Shown here: piece by piece, positions 1-11,097 of the stretch
Position numbering within the stretch: the first letter of the stretch is position 1
How the letters are laid out: the number at the start of each line of letters is the position of its first letter
Source of the DNA: Pascua guehoae
Taxonomy: Eukaryota; Basidiomycota; Tremellomycetes; Trichosporonales; Trichosporonaceae
DNA length: 64,000 nt
Direction of reading: 5' to 3'
Assembly: GCA_001600415.1 (NCBI GenBank)
Contig: BCJX01000023.1
Span: 100,336-164,335 of the forward strand
The notes under the pieces: generated by a model
Told to the model about the DNA's origin: nothing
Databases searched by the model: none
Seen by the model: the letters and a program-made list of their open reading frames with translations, nothing else
Made by a program: the position numbers and the translations under genes

Positions 1-169
1 CCAGTGCACAACAGATCAGTCATTGTGGGAAATCACCCCGACGTCCAGTGCCTGCTACTCCAGCAGAGGCGGATGTCGGGACACGGGTATGGCGCAAGGT
101 ACTGAGGTTCAAGAGTCCAGTAGGAGTGCAATGTGACAAGGCGAGTGTAGACTGAAGCTCAGCAGGACG

Positions 170-251
170 GTGAGCACGGTGAGCACTGTGAGCACGGCGA
201 GCACAGTGGGCACGGTGAGCACGGTGAGCAGTGTGAGCACGGCGAGCACGG
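170..251. repeat. 9-bp tandem array (GTGAGCACG-like)
   Basis: About nine imperfect copies of a 9-bp unit close to GTGAGCACG lie head to tail. Because 9 is a multiple of three, an open frame crosses the array on the minus strand (Ala-His-Arg repeats), but nothing else suggests coding. The rest of 1-913 shows no gene that I can support. Confidence 0.8.
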
Positions 252-913
252 CAGGGTATCACACCAGCGAATCGAAACGTACCTTCGACACCTCCCCTAA
301 CTACCACTAGCCCATGTCATCTGTGGATACTTTGTCTTGTGACCCCCCCCTCCCCTAAACAAATCTCGACAGTCTGACGAGTGACCAATTCCGCTCAGAC
401 CAGTCTGTCAGATCCCACACAACTGCGAGTTTGCCGACATGACAGCGGCGCCGAAATATTCACTCCAATCACTCAAAAGGGCGACGGCGGGGGTTGCAAT
501 GGTCGGTGGGTGTTCTGAGAGCGACGCGCGGGCGTTCCCAGACAACACCATCGAATCTCGCAACGTCGGCTAGTAACAGCAATCTACAGCAATCCAGGAA
601 GGTACCGGTAGGTCATTATCCATAAAGGCTATCGGACATCAAACCCATCTCCACCCAAAAATGGGTGGCAACGACACTCCGACGTCTCCGCCTGTCTGAC
701 AGCTCGACTGCAAATATGGGGAAGCACGACCGTGACACTCAAGACCAAGAGCCCGTTGAAGAGGTTGTGTACATGGGTGTCAAGACTTTGCTTTGACAGC
801 ACCGGCCGACAGCACACTTCTCGACTTCACGCTCTTCATGCCACGGGGTGGTGACTAACGGGGCAGAGAGGTCGGCTTGCTCTCGCAGCCAAAAGAGAAG
901 CCAGAACCCAGAA

Positions 914-1003
914 GCCCATTATGGGGCTCGAACCCATGACATTTTGATTGCTTACACGCGTGGTAGTAAGAGTCAAACTATCTACCGACTGATATAAACG
1001 GGC
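914..1003 (-). tRNA. tRNA-Lys (CTT) with an 18-nt intron
   Basis: Read on the minus strand, a full cloverleaf folds. The acceptor stem is GCCCGTT with AATGGGC (one G-T pair). The D stem is TATC/GATA, the anticodon stem TTTGA/TCAAA, and the T arm ATGGG-TTCGAGC-CCCAT. The anticodon loop starts CTCTTA, giving anticodon CTT (Lys). The 25 nt between the anticodon stem halves leave an 18-nt intron after position 37, the usual eukaryotic site. CCA is not encoded, as expected. Confidence 0.9.
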
Positions 1004-1233
1004 AAGCCAGAGCTTGGCTTCTGTATCCCTCGCCTCGACACTGGGGCGGGGCGCCGACCATGGGTGTGCTACTGCACTGAGACGATAACCCGGCCTCCCG
1101 AGCAGAATGTCCTTTTTGGTGTGGCTTTCGCATTTGCTTGGTGGGTGTCGTGCTGTTGGTGCTGGAATAACGGGGGAGTCTCATGCAGAATTCATCTCCC
1201 CTCGCGCACCGTACGATGCCTGACCGGACAGTG

Positions 1234-1484
1234 CAGGTGCGACGGGAAAGTATCAAGACTGCCACCTTGAGCTCGGTCGCACCCGCCGTTGAGCGGACAC
1301 TCTCGACCTCAATCCAATGGTACCAGTCGGAAGCCGTGCATCAGGGCACTGTATCCCCAGGCGCAGCGCGGTACATCGAGGACTACAGCCTCGAGATAAG
1401 GGTGGGAGATGGCATTTCCTGAACGAGACACGGCGTGCGCGCGCCCGAGCTCAATGTGGCAGTCTCAATACTTTCCAACATCTG
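1234..1484. mobile_element. MITE-like inverted-repeat element, copy A
   Basis: The left end reads CAGGTGCGACGGGAAAGT and continues into a GACTGCCAC block. The right end carries the same sequence inverted (GTGGCAGT ... CTTTCC ... CTG) and is followed by TA. The two ends are diverged inverted repeats of about 33 bp. Related copies lie at 47059-47273 and 40368-40451. Inside there is no transposase frame, so this is a non-autonomous element. The TA flank suggests a Tc1/mariner-type mobiliser (inference). Confidence 0.65.
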
Positions 1485-1875
1485 TACAACAAGATCAAGA
1501 GTTGATGTACGTAGTGCTGTCATTATCGCTCGCATCAAATCCAACAGTCCATCTCCGCCGTAAACAAGCACTCCGGCTCAACTGCCCATGCACCCGGGCT
1601 CAGATGCCAGTATCCTACATTCTCACCCGCCACGTCCTCTGTCACCGAAACACGCCCGGCACGCGCCTTCCTCTCGTCACAGTCCAAGACTGCCCTCCAG
1701 CACGAAACCCACGGTCGCACCGCTGGGCCCGCCGAGTCGGCGCCGTGAATGCGCGTGCGGAATACACGCCGAGCCAACGCTGCGGACACAGGGGGGATTT
1801 CGACTATGCCGCGGCGGGTGTTCGTGCTGTTGACATGGCTGCAGACTCGCCAGCAAGGCCGCGTCGGCTCGTGGA

Positions 1876-2307
1876 CTAGCGCCCCTCGTCGGTATGCGGG
1901 TACGCCGCGGTATGTGCCGGCGAAATCTTGTCGCGCACGATGCGGGCGGGGTCGTGTGTGGCCGACGCGGGTTTCTCGGGGGTATGTGGTGTCGATGTCG
2001 AGGTCGAGGTCGGGTTGTCGTGTGGGTGTATGCTTGGCGGTGTATCGGAGTGCTGCACGACGCCGCGCCCGACATCGCGCCCTCGTCGCGCCCCGGGGTC
2101 GCTGTCGGGCCCGGGGTCGCTTTCAGACCCCGGGCGCGCGTAGAGGACGCCCAGGAGGGGGAGGGGCAGGAAGACGGACAGGGACGAGCGCGTGGACACG
2201 ATGACGAAGCAGATGGCGACCGTGTAGCAGAGGACGGTGAGGGCGGTGATTGTCGTGGAGGTGATGGTGCGCGCGAGGGTGTGGTCGGTGGGAGGGGGCG
2301 AGGGCAT
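1876..2307 (-). CDS. Doubtful small membrane protein
   Basis: A 143-residue frame with an ATG start, not recognised as any family. After a short Pro-rich start it has one long hydrophobic stretch (about residues 15-48, rich in T, I, V, L) that could span a membrane. A polar tail rich in Asp, Gly, His and Pro follows. The open frame extends upstream to 2649 through low-complexity Thr/Pro sequence. Base composition here is very GC-rich, and other frames are open over the same bases, so an open frame alone is weak evidence. Splice sites could change the model. Confidence 0.3.
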   Translation of the reverse strand: MPSPPPTDHTLARTITSTTITALTVLCYTVAICFVIVSTRSSLSVFLPLPLLGVLYARPGSESDPGPDSDPGARRGRDVGRGVVQHSDTPPSIHPHDNPTSTSTSTPHTPEKPASATHDPARIVRDKISPAHTAAYPHTDEGR

Positions 2308-3410
2308 GGAGGCGGTTTGGGGGGGTGTGGGGGGGGGCCGGGAGGAGAGGGGGGTCTGGGGATGTGGTCGGCGATCAGAAGGTTGGTTTGTGGAGTGGGC
2401 AAGGGTTGGGGCTGCGGTTGGCCGCTGAGGGTCAGTTGGGGAAGCACGCAGTACACACGCGTTAGGGCTGTTTGAGGCGTCAGTGGGGTGGGCGGGACGA
2501 GGTGAGGACGGTGCAGTCGAGTTGGTCAGTGTCGTAGTCGTCGTGGTTAACGCGTCGTTGTGAACATGAACATGCCAGGTGCATGTCACCTGGTGACAGC
2601 CACCACAATGCCCAGTTGATCCAGTGATCTGCGGCGGGTCTTTTCGCACTCACAACATGACGTCATTGTGGATCCCCAACATGACTGTGGCATTGTTTTT
2701 GTGCATTATCGCCATGCCGCCTTGACTTTGCTCCGTCGCGATCGCTGTCCCAACGGCGGCACATCAAGGACGGTAAAGGTGTCATGACACGTGGCAGCAG
2801 TGAGAGGTAGCCATGGACACTCTGACAAACTATTTCACGAGGACGAGACAGTGGAGGGTGTTAGGTCGTCGGTGGCTTTTCCGCCGGGACATGGGTGGTC
2901 GCGCCTGGATACTGGATAAGAGATAACGAAATGACACGTCGTGGTCCAGCCATGGCCACCCAAGGACCGCGGAAGAAGAAGTAAAAGAGTGCAGATGGCC
3001 TCGTGGTGATCATCGTCGCCATACCGCCATCTCGCCATTGCAGCCGCCGTCAGAACGACTTTGTGCCAACTCGTACCACGCCAATCCGCCCACCGGCCTG
3101 TCGCCGAATCGAACCCGCGCGTTCCATTCATTTATTCACCCCTCCCCATTTATAGACACCGAATTCCGGCACCGGACGTGTCTCGGGCAGGCCCGACCGT
3201 GGCGCCGGCGGCGACTGGCAGCCAAGCGAGTAACCGGCCGGGTGGCCGTGGTCAGTGGCCACAAACCAACATTCAGTGGCCTGTGGGACGGATCCACATC
3301 TCGCGACGTGCAACCATCGCCCATCGCCCATCGCCCATCGCGATCGCGACAGAACCCACATCTACGTCCACGTCCACGGCTACGTCTACAGTGTATAGGC
3401 CCGCCGCACC
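2308..3410. other. Intergenic, no supported gene
   Basis: Short frames are open on both strands but none resembles a known protein. A short repeat (CGCCCAT, about three copies) lies at about 3320-3345, just upstream of the Nudix gene. It may be part of that gene's leader or promoter, but I see no recognisable site. Confidence 0.5.
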
Positions 3411-5274
3411 ATGTCGCCACGCAACCCGGAGCCCATAGAGAGCCTCGTCCTCCCCCTCAAGCCGGCGTCGTTGCAGTGCGTAGCGTGCGAGCGGGTGCGG
3501 GGTGGGGGGTGTTGGGTTGAGATGGGCGTGGGGTGTGGCGAGTTATGGGAGCTGGGAGCGATGGGAGCGATGAGAAGTGATGGGAAGTGATATGACATGC
3601 CACCCCGTGCGCCAACAGACAAGGCAGAGGTCCAGAGATCGGAGGGAGCGACCTCGGCCCAACCACACACTACACCCTACAGCCCACAACGCTCCTCTGC
3701 ACAAATCCCCTCCCAGCTGACACCAGATGCCTGCACCGGTTCATGGAATACAAGCGCACCGAGCTGCCGTACCCGGTGCCCCGGAAACGCACCGCGGCGA
3801 TCGCAATCATGTACGTTTCGTGTCTTGACAGCTGCTGTCGTGCTGGATATGGCGCGCGGTTCTGTGGCCGACGGGCACGCGTAGCTCCCGAACGAGCTAC
3901 TGGGGGTCAGACACTTGGTCTTACCCAGAGTCCAACGCCAGTGGTCCTCCCATTGGAGCTGTGTACACCCCACCTCGCGCTCCCCCCCGCGCCCCGGCGC
4001 CCCTCTCCCTCCTCACCCCTCCTCCCTCCTCACCCCTCCTCTCACCCACCAGCTAACACCAGCCTCTTCGTCGGCCGCAAGGGCGACCTGTACGTCCTCC
4101 TCTCGACGCGTTCGGGCGCGCTACGGTCGTACGCCAACGACACGGCGCTGCCGGGCGGCAAGTATGAGGAGGGCGACGAGGACGAGGAGGGGACCGCGAG
4201 GCGCGAGGCGTATGAGGAGGTGAGTGGGTTTGGGGGGTGTGAAGGGTGTGGGAGGGTGTGGGAGGATGAAGACAGAGGAGGGGCAGGGGGGTAGGGCTGC
4301 GGAGCGCACCGACCATGGTATGGTGGCCACCAGCCTGGGCTGGTTGCTGGGGGGCTGAAGCGAGAGAGACGGCAGGGATAAGGGAGGGGCCGTCGGGTCA
4401 AGGCGTGTGTGCCATCGGATCGTGTGAGACGAGGGCGTGAAGGCCAGCCGGGGCCAAGCAGAGACGCGAGGAGACGAATTCCGACCGCCGAGCACGATAT
4501 GACGGTACCGGGTAGAGACTCTGTCCCACTTGTGCCACAGGAGATGTGGCAGTGCCCGAGATGCGGGCAGAGGCGGCGTTGTCACCACGCGCAGTCGGCG
4601 GGTAGATTCTCAAGGGGTATGCCTGGGATGATAGGCGGGGTGAGCATTCCAAGAAAGAAGAAGAGGGGCATCCTCACTCGCAACTCCCAGAACCACACTG
4701 TCTCCACCTCTTCCCTTCCCAGTCTCAAACTCCCAGAACCGCACTGTCTCCACCTCTTCCCTTCCCAGTCTCATCTCTCGCTCCTGTCGGTCTCCCCGTC
4801 CCCGCCCAGCTGACCTCAGATCGGCCTGCCCATGGACCGCGAACGCGTGCGCCGCCTGTGCCTCCTCGACGCCTTCTTTGCGGGCAACCAGCTCATTGTG
4901 ACGCCGTGAGTCTGACGCGTGGTGTGAGGCCCCACCGTGTTTGTTTGGTCCGGTGTTTGCGCAGATGCCTGCTTGCATGCTCTAGTGCTGGGGCTACTTG
5001 ACTGCTGGTGGTCGGCAACTGTGTGACCTGATGTCGCTTGGAATGCTCTGCTAGCAACTGCTGGCTGCCGCTTGACTTTTGGAATGCTCTACTAGCTGCT
5101 GCTGGCGCTGCTGGTGTGCTCCAGACCAAACTATTACCTAGTACTACACAAAGTCCCTATCACTCCGTACCCCGACTCTGTAACCACAACCACCCTCCCC
5201 ACACGCACCACCCACACGCACCCACACGCACCCACACGCACCCACCCCACCCCCAACCCCACCCCCACTCACCC

Positions 5275-5328
<54 letters not shown>

Positions 5329-5909
5329 ACTAACCCCCAGCGTCGTCTTCCTCGTAACCGACCGCAGCATCAACCCCGTCCTCAACCCGGACGAAGTCAC
5401 AGCCCTCTTCTCCATGCCCCTCGCGGCGTTTCTCTACGACCGCCCCGCCGACATTCCCGGCTGGAACTTCGGCTTTAGCGACAAGGTCCCCACCCCTGCG
5501 CCCCTGGGGAGTGTGCCCTGGCCCGCAAAGCCGTCGTACGCCGAGGGCGGCGACGAGAGTGCCGTCGGCGGCCGCGAGGGGCATTATTACCAGTTTCAGG
5601 ACGTGAATTGGGGCGGGGGCGTGGTGCGCATGCACCGCTTCCTTACCGGCCGCGAGGGGGGCGGTGTCAAGCCCGTGTATGGGTTTACTGCGTGAGTGTG
5701 GTGGTGTGGGGGGGGGGGGGGGGGGGGGGGGGGGTTTGGTGGTGGTGGTGTTGGTGTTGGTGTTTATGGTGGTGTTGGTGTTTATGTTGGTGGTTATGGT
5801 GGTGTTCATGGTGGTGTTGGTGTGTTGGCGTCGCGAGGACGACGACAAGGTCCACAGTGCTGCTTCATTCCAACACCGAGATGAGACCACGTACAACCAC
5901 GCTCCAAGT

Positions 5910-5994
<85 letters not shown>

Positions 5995-6242
5995 CAATAC
6001 CCGTTCGCGCCGAGACCAAGGTATTTGTGGCTAACACCAGCGGCGTCCTCATCCACGCCGCCACGATCGGCTTCGGCCAAGACCCCGTCTTTGGGACGTA
6101 CGCCCCGGGCCAAAAGACGGTCGCGCAGCGCATAGCATGGGCCGCCCAGCACCCGGGACCCCTGCGGCGCGCCATGACCGAGGAGGGCATGTATGCGCCC
6201 TGGGGCGCGATGGATGTTGGCGTGGTAAAGGGCAAGTTGTAG
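3411..6242 (+). CDS. PCD1: Coenzyme A diphosphatase (Nudix hydrolase, PCD1/NUDT7 type)
   Basis: Predicted to cleave CoA and oxidised or acyl CoA into phosphopantetheine and 3',5'-ADP, normally in peroxisomes or mitochondria. Six exons fit: 3411-3475, 3727-3810, 4063-4219, 4820-4905, 5341-5691 and 6041-6242, giving 314 residues in a consistent frame. The Nudix helix is split by intron 3: PGGKYEEGDEDEEG, then RREAYEE joined to IGLP. Its spacing matches the CoA-diphosphatase subfamily (PGGK-x2-x-x-D...RE-x2-EE-x-GL). Downstream exons carry the typical end, GFTA-GVLIHAA. I see no C-terminal PTS1 (ends GKL). The five introns are 251-600 nt, long for this genome. They contain a 46-bp tandem repeat and long C and G homopolymers. 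It is convergent with GLE1. The family is well supported; the substrate is inferred from the family. Confidence 0.85.
4682..4773. repeat. 46-bp direct tandem repeat inside a Nudix intron
   Basis: Two nearly identical copies start at 4682 and 4728 (period 46), each beginning AACTCCCAGAACC and ending in a pyrimidine-rich CTTCCCAGTCTC. Both lie just upstream of the 3' splice site of intron 3 of the CoA diphosphatase gene, so the polypyrimidine tract and candidate AG sites are duplicated. Confidence 0.85.
5276..5328. repeat. Poly-C tract of 53 nt in an intron
   Basis: Fifty-three uninterrupted C residues lie directly before the 3' splice site (TAACCCCCAG) of intron 4 of the CoA diphosphatase gene. 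CA-rich ACACGCACCC repeats precede the tract. In the transcript it would act as an extreme polypyrimidine tract. Its exact length may be unreliable in an assembly. Confidence 0.85.
5708..5992. repeat. G27 tract followed by a C35-A-C46 tract in one intron
   Basis: Intron 5 of the CoA diphosphatase gene holds 27 G (5708-5734), then GGTGTT-rich repeats, then 35 C (5911-5945), a single A, and 46 C (5947-5992). The G and C blocks are complementary, so the intron RNA could fold into a strong G:C stem that loops out about 175 nt. Confidence 0.85.
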
Positions 6243-6755
6243 GCGGGGGCGTTGAGGGAAAGGGCAAGTTGTAGGCGGGGCGGTTGGATGGGTGGGCTGA
6301 GTCGGGGGTGGGTGGTGAGGGGTTCTGGGGACGGGGGTTTAGCGGGATGGGGGAATGGGCAAGTGTAGGTTGTACGAATGCACAGAGCTTGCAGTTTGGC
6401 ATTTGACATGGGTACATGGCATGTCGTACACGGGAGTACCGGGCGGGATATGGCATGTGTGAGGCACATGGCGATACTGGGTTGTTTGCTTGATCGCTTG
6501 GTTTGTCGGCAATTTTGTCCACAGCCATGAGTGGGGAGTGGGAAGTGGGAGCCTCAGGCATCCAGCACCACGACCACCGAGTCTGTACTAGCTCATGCTT
6601 TGTCCACAATACCGAGCAAGCATCTCGAAACCTGAATGTTCGACCTTGCTCCGACAGACCATAGTGTGACAGTGATACATGCCCTGCCTACTCGTCTCGT
6701 CCACCCTCATCTCGTCCCCACAGCTTCCCCACAGCTTCCCCCCTCTCCTCTGCTG

Positions 6756-8996
6756 CTACTCCCACATCCTCCCCTTTGTGCGCTCGAGGGTGCCCGTCTT
6801 GTCCCAGCCCTCAAGCAAGAGGCCGAGGCGTGCCCTCGACGCCGCCGAGTCGCCCTTGATGGCACCCCCCTCGAGGCCCTGCTTGACGGCCCCGAGGAGC
6901 TTGCCCACCTGCGCCCGGCCATAGGTGGCGACGAGCTCGGCGCCGGCCGTGTCGAGGAGGACCGAGATGAGGTGGGCGCTCGGCGCGAGGCCCGGGAGCG
7001 GCGCGCGGAGGATGCACGCGAGCCACGTCCACGCCGCCGGCAGGCGCAAGGGCGGCGGGATGAGTGCAGCCAGCTGCTGGGGTGTGGGCGGGGATGGGAG
7101 GGTGGGGACGAGCGAGCCGAGGGGCATGTCGAGCATGGCAAAGTAGAGCGTGCAGATGCCGCCCATGCGCGCAATGTACTCTGCAATCGACTCGTCGGTC
7201 AGCCGGCCTGTCGACTTTTCGTACTCTTCCCGGGGCTGGTTCTGGGTTCGTCAGCGCAAAGGCATGGCGGGGGGTCACGAAGGGAAACGACAGTCCCAGT
7301 GCTCACCTGTAAACGTGCAGGGTAGTGTGGCACGACCCACGGGCACTTTTTGACCAGACGCGCGTACAGGACATGAGCAAACGCGCCGTGTCCCCGCAGA
7401 ATGAGTCCGAGGGCGATGCGCGCGAGTGGGAACGCGGCATCCGCCTTGGCGGACACCTCCTGCTCGGCCTGTTTGATAAACGCCTTGGAGAGGTGGGATA
7501 AGAGATAGCCGTAGGCCGGGGGGATGGGCCCGTCCAGCGTTGTTGGTGCGCCTGCGGATGGTGGTGATTCCAACTGGGCAACGAGAAAGTTGTTGATCTC
7601 GTTGGTCTGGGCGTCAGTTTCAAGGCCGGTCGAACAAACGTAGAGCACTCCCGCTGGGACTCGTGGGATGCTGATACTCACCACGCGCACAACCGTCTCC
7701 TTTGTGTTGATGACCTGCCCAATGCTGCGTGTGATGATACGCATCGCCTGGCGGAGACCCGTCCGCAGCTCGCGGTTGGCCTTTACGACGTCGATGACCT
7801 CGGTCTTCATCCGCTTCTGCACCTCGACCCACTTTGCCCACTCGGTCGCCGCGCGACTGCCCTCTGCGGCAGCCGCACGCCGCTTGTCCTCTTCGGCCGC
7901 AACCGCTTCGTCCTGTGCGCGCTGCTCTGCTGCAGCACGCTCCTGGTCGGCTTTTGCCTTGGCTTCCCGCTCGGCCTTGTCCTTTGCCTCGCGCTCCGCC
8001 TCGGCCTTGCGCGCGACTGCTGCTTTTTCCTCGGCCGCAATGCGCGCCTCCTCTTCCTGTTTCCTTCGGCGCTCCTCGGCAACGACTGCTGCTTGTTGCT
8101 CCGCTAACCGGCGTTCGGCCTCCTTGATCGCCGCCTCGGCATCCTGGCGTGAGTATTTGCACTAACACTAGCCTCCATGTCACGAGCACGGCATTGCGCG
8201 GCGGCAACACGAGCCCTCAGGAGCCCGCGCGCGCGCCACACGAGCCCACACGCGCGCCACACTCACAGCCCATATCCTCTTGTTGCGCTCGTCAAACTGG
8301 CGCGCCAGATCCTCCTCCTCCTTCTGGTGCTTGACGGCCAGTCCCTCCATCATGCGGCTCATCTCCTCGGCCTCACTGTCGCGCTTGGCCCGCTGCTCGG
8401 CCGCGAGCTTGGCGCGCGCCGAGCGGTCAATGGCGCGCAGCTGCGCCTGCCGCTCGGCCGCGACGCGGTGGCCCTCGCGCCACGCGTCGGCCTCGGTCTC
8501 CTTGATCCAGTCCGCATACTCGCTCGGCTCCTCGCGCAGGATCTCGCCCACGCTCGGTTCACGCAGCCACCAGGGCGTCGGCTTGAACACGGGCTTGGAG
8601 ACGGACGAGGAACGTCGGGGCGCGGGCAGTGGCGGCTTTGGTCTGCTCTTGACTTTGGATTTTCTGATGGGTTAGCATACGTCCCTCCGTAACAAACCCA
8701 CCGAGGCTCACGCCACGCCATCTTGGCGTTCTCTGCCGCCCCGTCCAGGTCGTCGAGCAGGTCGCCGACCTCGTCCTCGGAATCCAACTCGGAATCCGAC
8801 CCCGCAAACGTCGCCAGGATACTCTCCCCCAGTCGTGATCGTCTTTCTCTGCAGAGTCAGTTGAGTCCAGCCACGAAGTCCGAGCAACTGACCGAGAAAA
8901 GTCGGGCTCATGGTCGGTCTCGTACGCAGACGAGTACACTTCCACTTCCGAGACATACTCCTCGTCGTCGTCTGACTCGGGTATCCCAAAACGCAT
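6756..8996 (-). CDS. GLE1: Nucleoporin / mRNA export factor GLE1
   Basis: Gle1 sits on the cytoplasmic face of the nuclear pore and, with inositol hexakisphosphate, activates the DEAD-box helicase Dbp5 to release exported mRNPs. The ATG at 8996 opens an acidic N-terminus (MRFGIPESDDDEEY). Exon 1 ends near 8893 and exon 2 starts near 8848. A long Glu/Arg/Ala-rich coiled coil follows, encoded at about 7820-8590. The C-terminal helical-repeat domain is at 6756-7820, with blocks such as GQVINTKETV, AYGYLLSHLSKAF, FPLARIALGLIL and GICTLYFAMLDMPLG. That order, acidic N-terminus then coiled coil then GLE1 domain, matches the family. Several introns interrupt the gene; the one near 8142-8272 is clear, but I could not fix the junction near 8660-8730 by phase. 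Confidence 0.88.
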
Positions 8997-9573
8997 CGTG
9001 GAAACACGGGACCTTTGGGGGTATACGGATACGAGCTCGAGTGGCGCGCGGTCCGCGCCTGAGGAGAGTTGCCGGGTCGAGTGAGAACTGGGCAATGCAC
9101 GAGTTGCACGGCTGCACGGGCAATATGATGATGTCTTGTGTTGTGCAACAGTATTGAACGGGAATGTCCATTTCAGAGGTTGAAACACATTACGTAACAT
9201 ATCATCCCTCCACCCACGTGTCGTTTTGGTGGCAAACTTGGTTTTCAGTGGCGACCGAGCGCGATTTGCGACCCGTTCAGTAGAGTGCAGTAGTCGCATG
9301 TCAGTAGTGGCCTTGGGGGGCTGTGACTGCAGACCGAATGGGTTGAACGAAGAAGGGCTCAACCCGCTGAAATGTATGGGAGGTCGTTGGGTCCAGAGAG
9401 CGCGCTCATAGTTTGATAGCCGTACGCGTCCGAGTGCACAGCACATGCTCTCGCATCAGTTGCTCTGATATGACGGTACAAACAGAAAATGCATGAATTG
9501 CAGCTACAAGGTACTAGCTTGCTTGGCCGACGTCAACCTGCCCTTACATCTTGCCCATGGTGCGGCTCTACAC

Positions 9574-11097
9574 CTACTGCCAGAGGTCGGTTTCGAGTGC
9601 GTATTGGTACGAGTTCATCGAAGCACGGTACTCGTTGCGCGAGAGGATCGACAACTTCTTTACGACCCACTCGTCGACGTCGAGCAAAGGAGGTCCATGA
9701 CAAGTGGTCAGTTCGACGCGGAGCTCGTCGGCAATGAGGCCCCGAAGCTCTGTGGCGGTCATCTGGTCGGGAATCCCAACCTTGTCGCGCGGGTAGAAGC
9801 GTTCGGCGGGAACTTGGAGGACGTCGACGAGAGTGTATGACTTGGTGAGATCCCAGGGAATTTGCTTGATCCAGTCTATGCGCCTGAACAAGTCAAAGTG
9901 CTTGTTGGTGCGAAAGGCGTCAAGGTCGTACTTGGTGCGCTTGGACGTGTCGCGGCGGTGTGCCTCGCGGCCGTCGGCGTCGACGAGTGTGAAGATCAGG
10001 ACGATGTGGCGGGAATTAACAGGCAGGTTGGGCCGCCCGCGGAAGAGGGAACGAGGACCGTTGAGCGAGTAGCACAGGTTGAAGACTACTTTCTCAACGC
10101 TGGTGAAGTCTCGAAGAAGCAGTGCGCCACACTGGAGAGGCATGGCCAAGTCCTCTTCGAAGACGACAGTGTTACACTTGACCAGAGCCGTGTAGGCGAT
10201 TGTGCCTTCGTGAAACAGAATGCGGAACGTGTGCACCTTGTCGAACATGCCACGCAGGCTGGCATAGTCCTTGGAAATGAAACCGCCTGCGATATCGATA
10301 ACGCGTGCCTCGCAAAGGGACGGCGGGAGTTGGACGGCCTGGCCAGAAGTCGCGTTGTCCACCTCGTACGTCCACCTGTTGTCGGGGAGGTCTCGGATCT
10401 CCTCACCAACACCGCCAGGGAGCACCGAAGTACGGGTAATGCGGATCTCGCCGCCCTTTGCAGCGCGCTCGATGGGTTGAATGCGCAGATGCGGCGGCGA
10501 AGCGCCGTCCGCCCGGTTCAGCGCATCGCGCGACAAGGAGCGGAGCAGTAAGGGGCACGTATAGTCACAGATGGCGTGAAGGATGTGGGGAATGCGACTG
10601 ACGGTAACGGCGGCGCCGCCGGGCTCCCCGGTAGTCGGATCGACAGACTCGGTGTGCGCAAGCTCGAGCGCCAAAGGCGACGATGACCACGTTGGCGTGG
10701 TCAGGAACGTGTCGGGAAGAGCGCCCATCAAGGCAGCGGCTGCCGCAGCACACACGCCCGTCGGCGACAGCGTGGTGCTGCGCGACACGACATTGAGGCT
10801 GGCGAGGGTCCCGGAATCGTTGGCCCGGACTGAAACTTCTGTCGCATTGCCCATGGACGCACGGGCCCCAGGCACGAGGATCGTGGCCACCGTGGCCGAC
10901 AGGGAGACTTGAGTAACTGTCGTAGCCGTAGCCGCGGGTGTCGCCGTGACTCGCTGACGTTCCTGGTCGGGGCCGCCAGAGTCATGCCCATCGTGGTTGA
11001 CACCATCGACATCGGTGTAATCAGCGGTGGAGGGGGTGGTCGAGACCAGTGTTGTGGGTGAGGTGAAGGCAGATTCCGTGTCGCTGAATGGACTCAT
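9574..11097 (-). CDS. F-box-like protein, lineage-specific family (member 1)
   Basis: A single-exon 507-residue protein; the ATG is at 11097, and the frame upstream of it has no other ATG. The N-terminus is Ser/Thr-rich and low complexity. A block near residue 160 (SRIPHILHAICDY...LLRSLSRDAL) aligns loosely with the F-box-like helices of the three other members here (33978, 46664 and 49277). The C-terminal signature NEYRASMNSYQYALET matches DEYRSLVGNKEFDLET in the member at 47844-49277. F-box proteins usually recruit substrates to SCF ubiquitin ligases; that role is inference. It is intronless among intron-rich neighbours. Confidence 0.7.
   Translation of the reverse strand: MSPFSDTESAFTSPTTLVSTTPSTADYTDVDGVNHDGHDSGGPDQERQRVTATPAATATTVTQVSLSATVATILVPGARASMGNATEVSVRANDSGTLASLNVVSRSTTLSPTGVCAAAAAALMGALPDTFLTTPTWSSSPLALELAHTESVDPTTGEPGGAAVTVSRIPHILHAICDYTCPLLLRSLSRDALNRADGASPPHLRIQPIERAAKGGEIRITRTSVLPGGVGEEIRDLPDNRWTYEVDNATSGQAVQLPPSLCEARVIDIAGGFISKDYASLRGMFDKVHTFRILFHEGTIAYTALVKCNTVVFEEDLAMPLQCGALLLRDFTSVEKVVFNLCYSLNGPRSLFRGRPNLPVNSRHIVLIFTLVDADGREAHRRDTSKRTKYDLDAFRTNKHFDLFRRIDWIKQIPWDLTKSYTLVDVLQVPAERFYPRDKVGIPDQMTATELRGLIADELRVELTTCHGPPLLDVDEWVVKKLSILSRNEYRASMNSYQYALETDLWQ

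Noticed and set aside
20..307. A 95-residue minus-strand frame of Ala-His-Arg repeats
   Set aside because: It is only the translation of the 9-bp tandem array, lacks any other coding sign, and its flanks show no supporting structure.
5608..6135. Long frames rich in poly-Gly or poly-Pro across the Nudix introns
   Set aside because: They are homopolymer G and C tracts read as protein; the tracts are in introns between well-supported exons.
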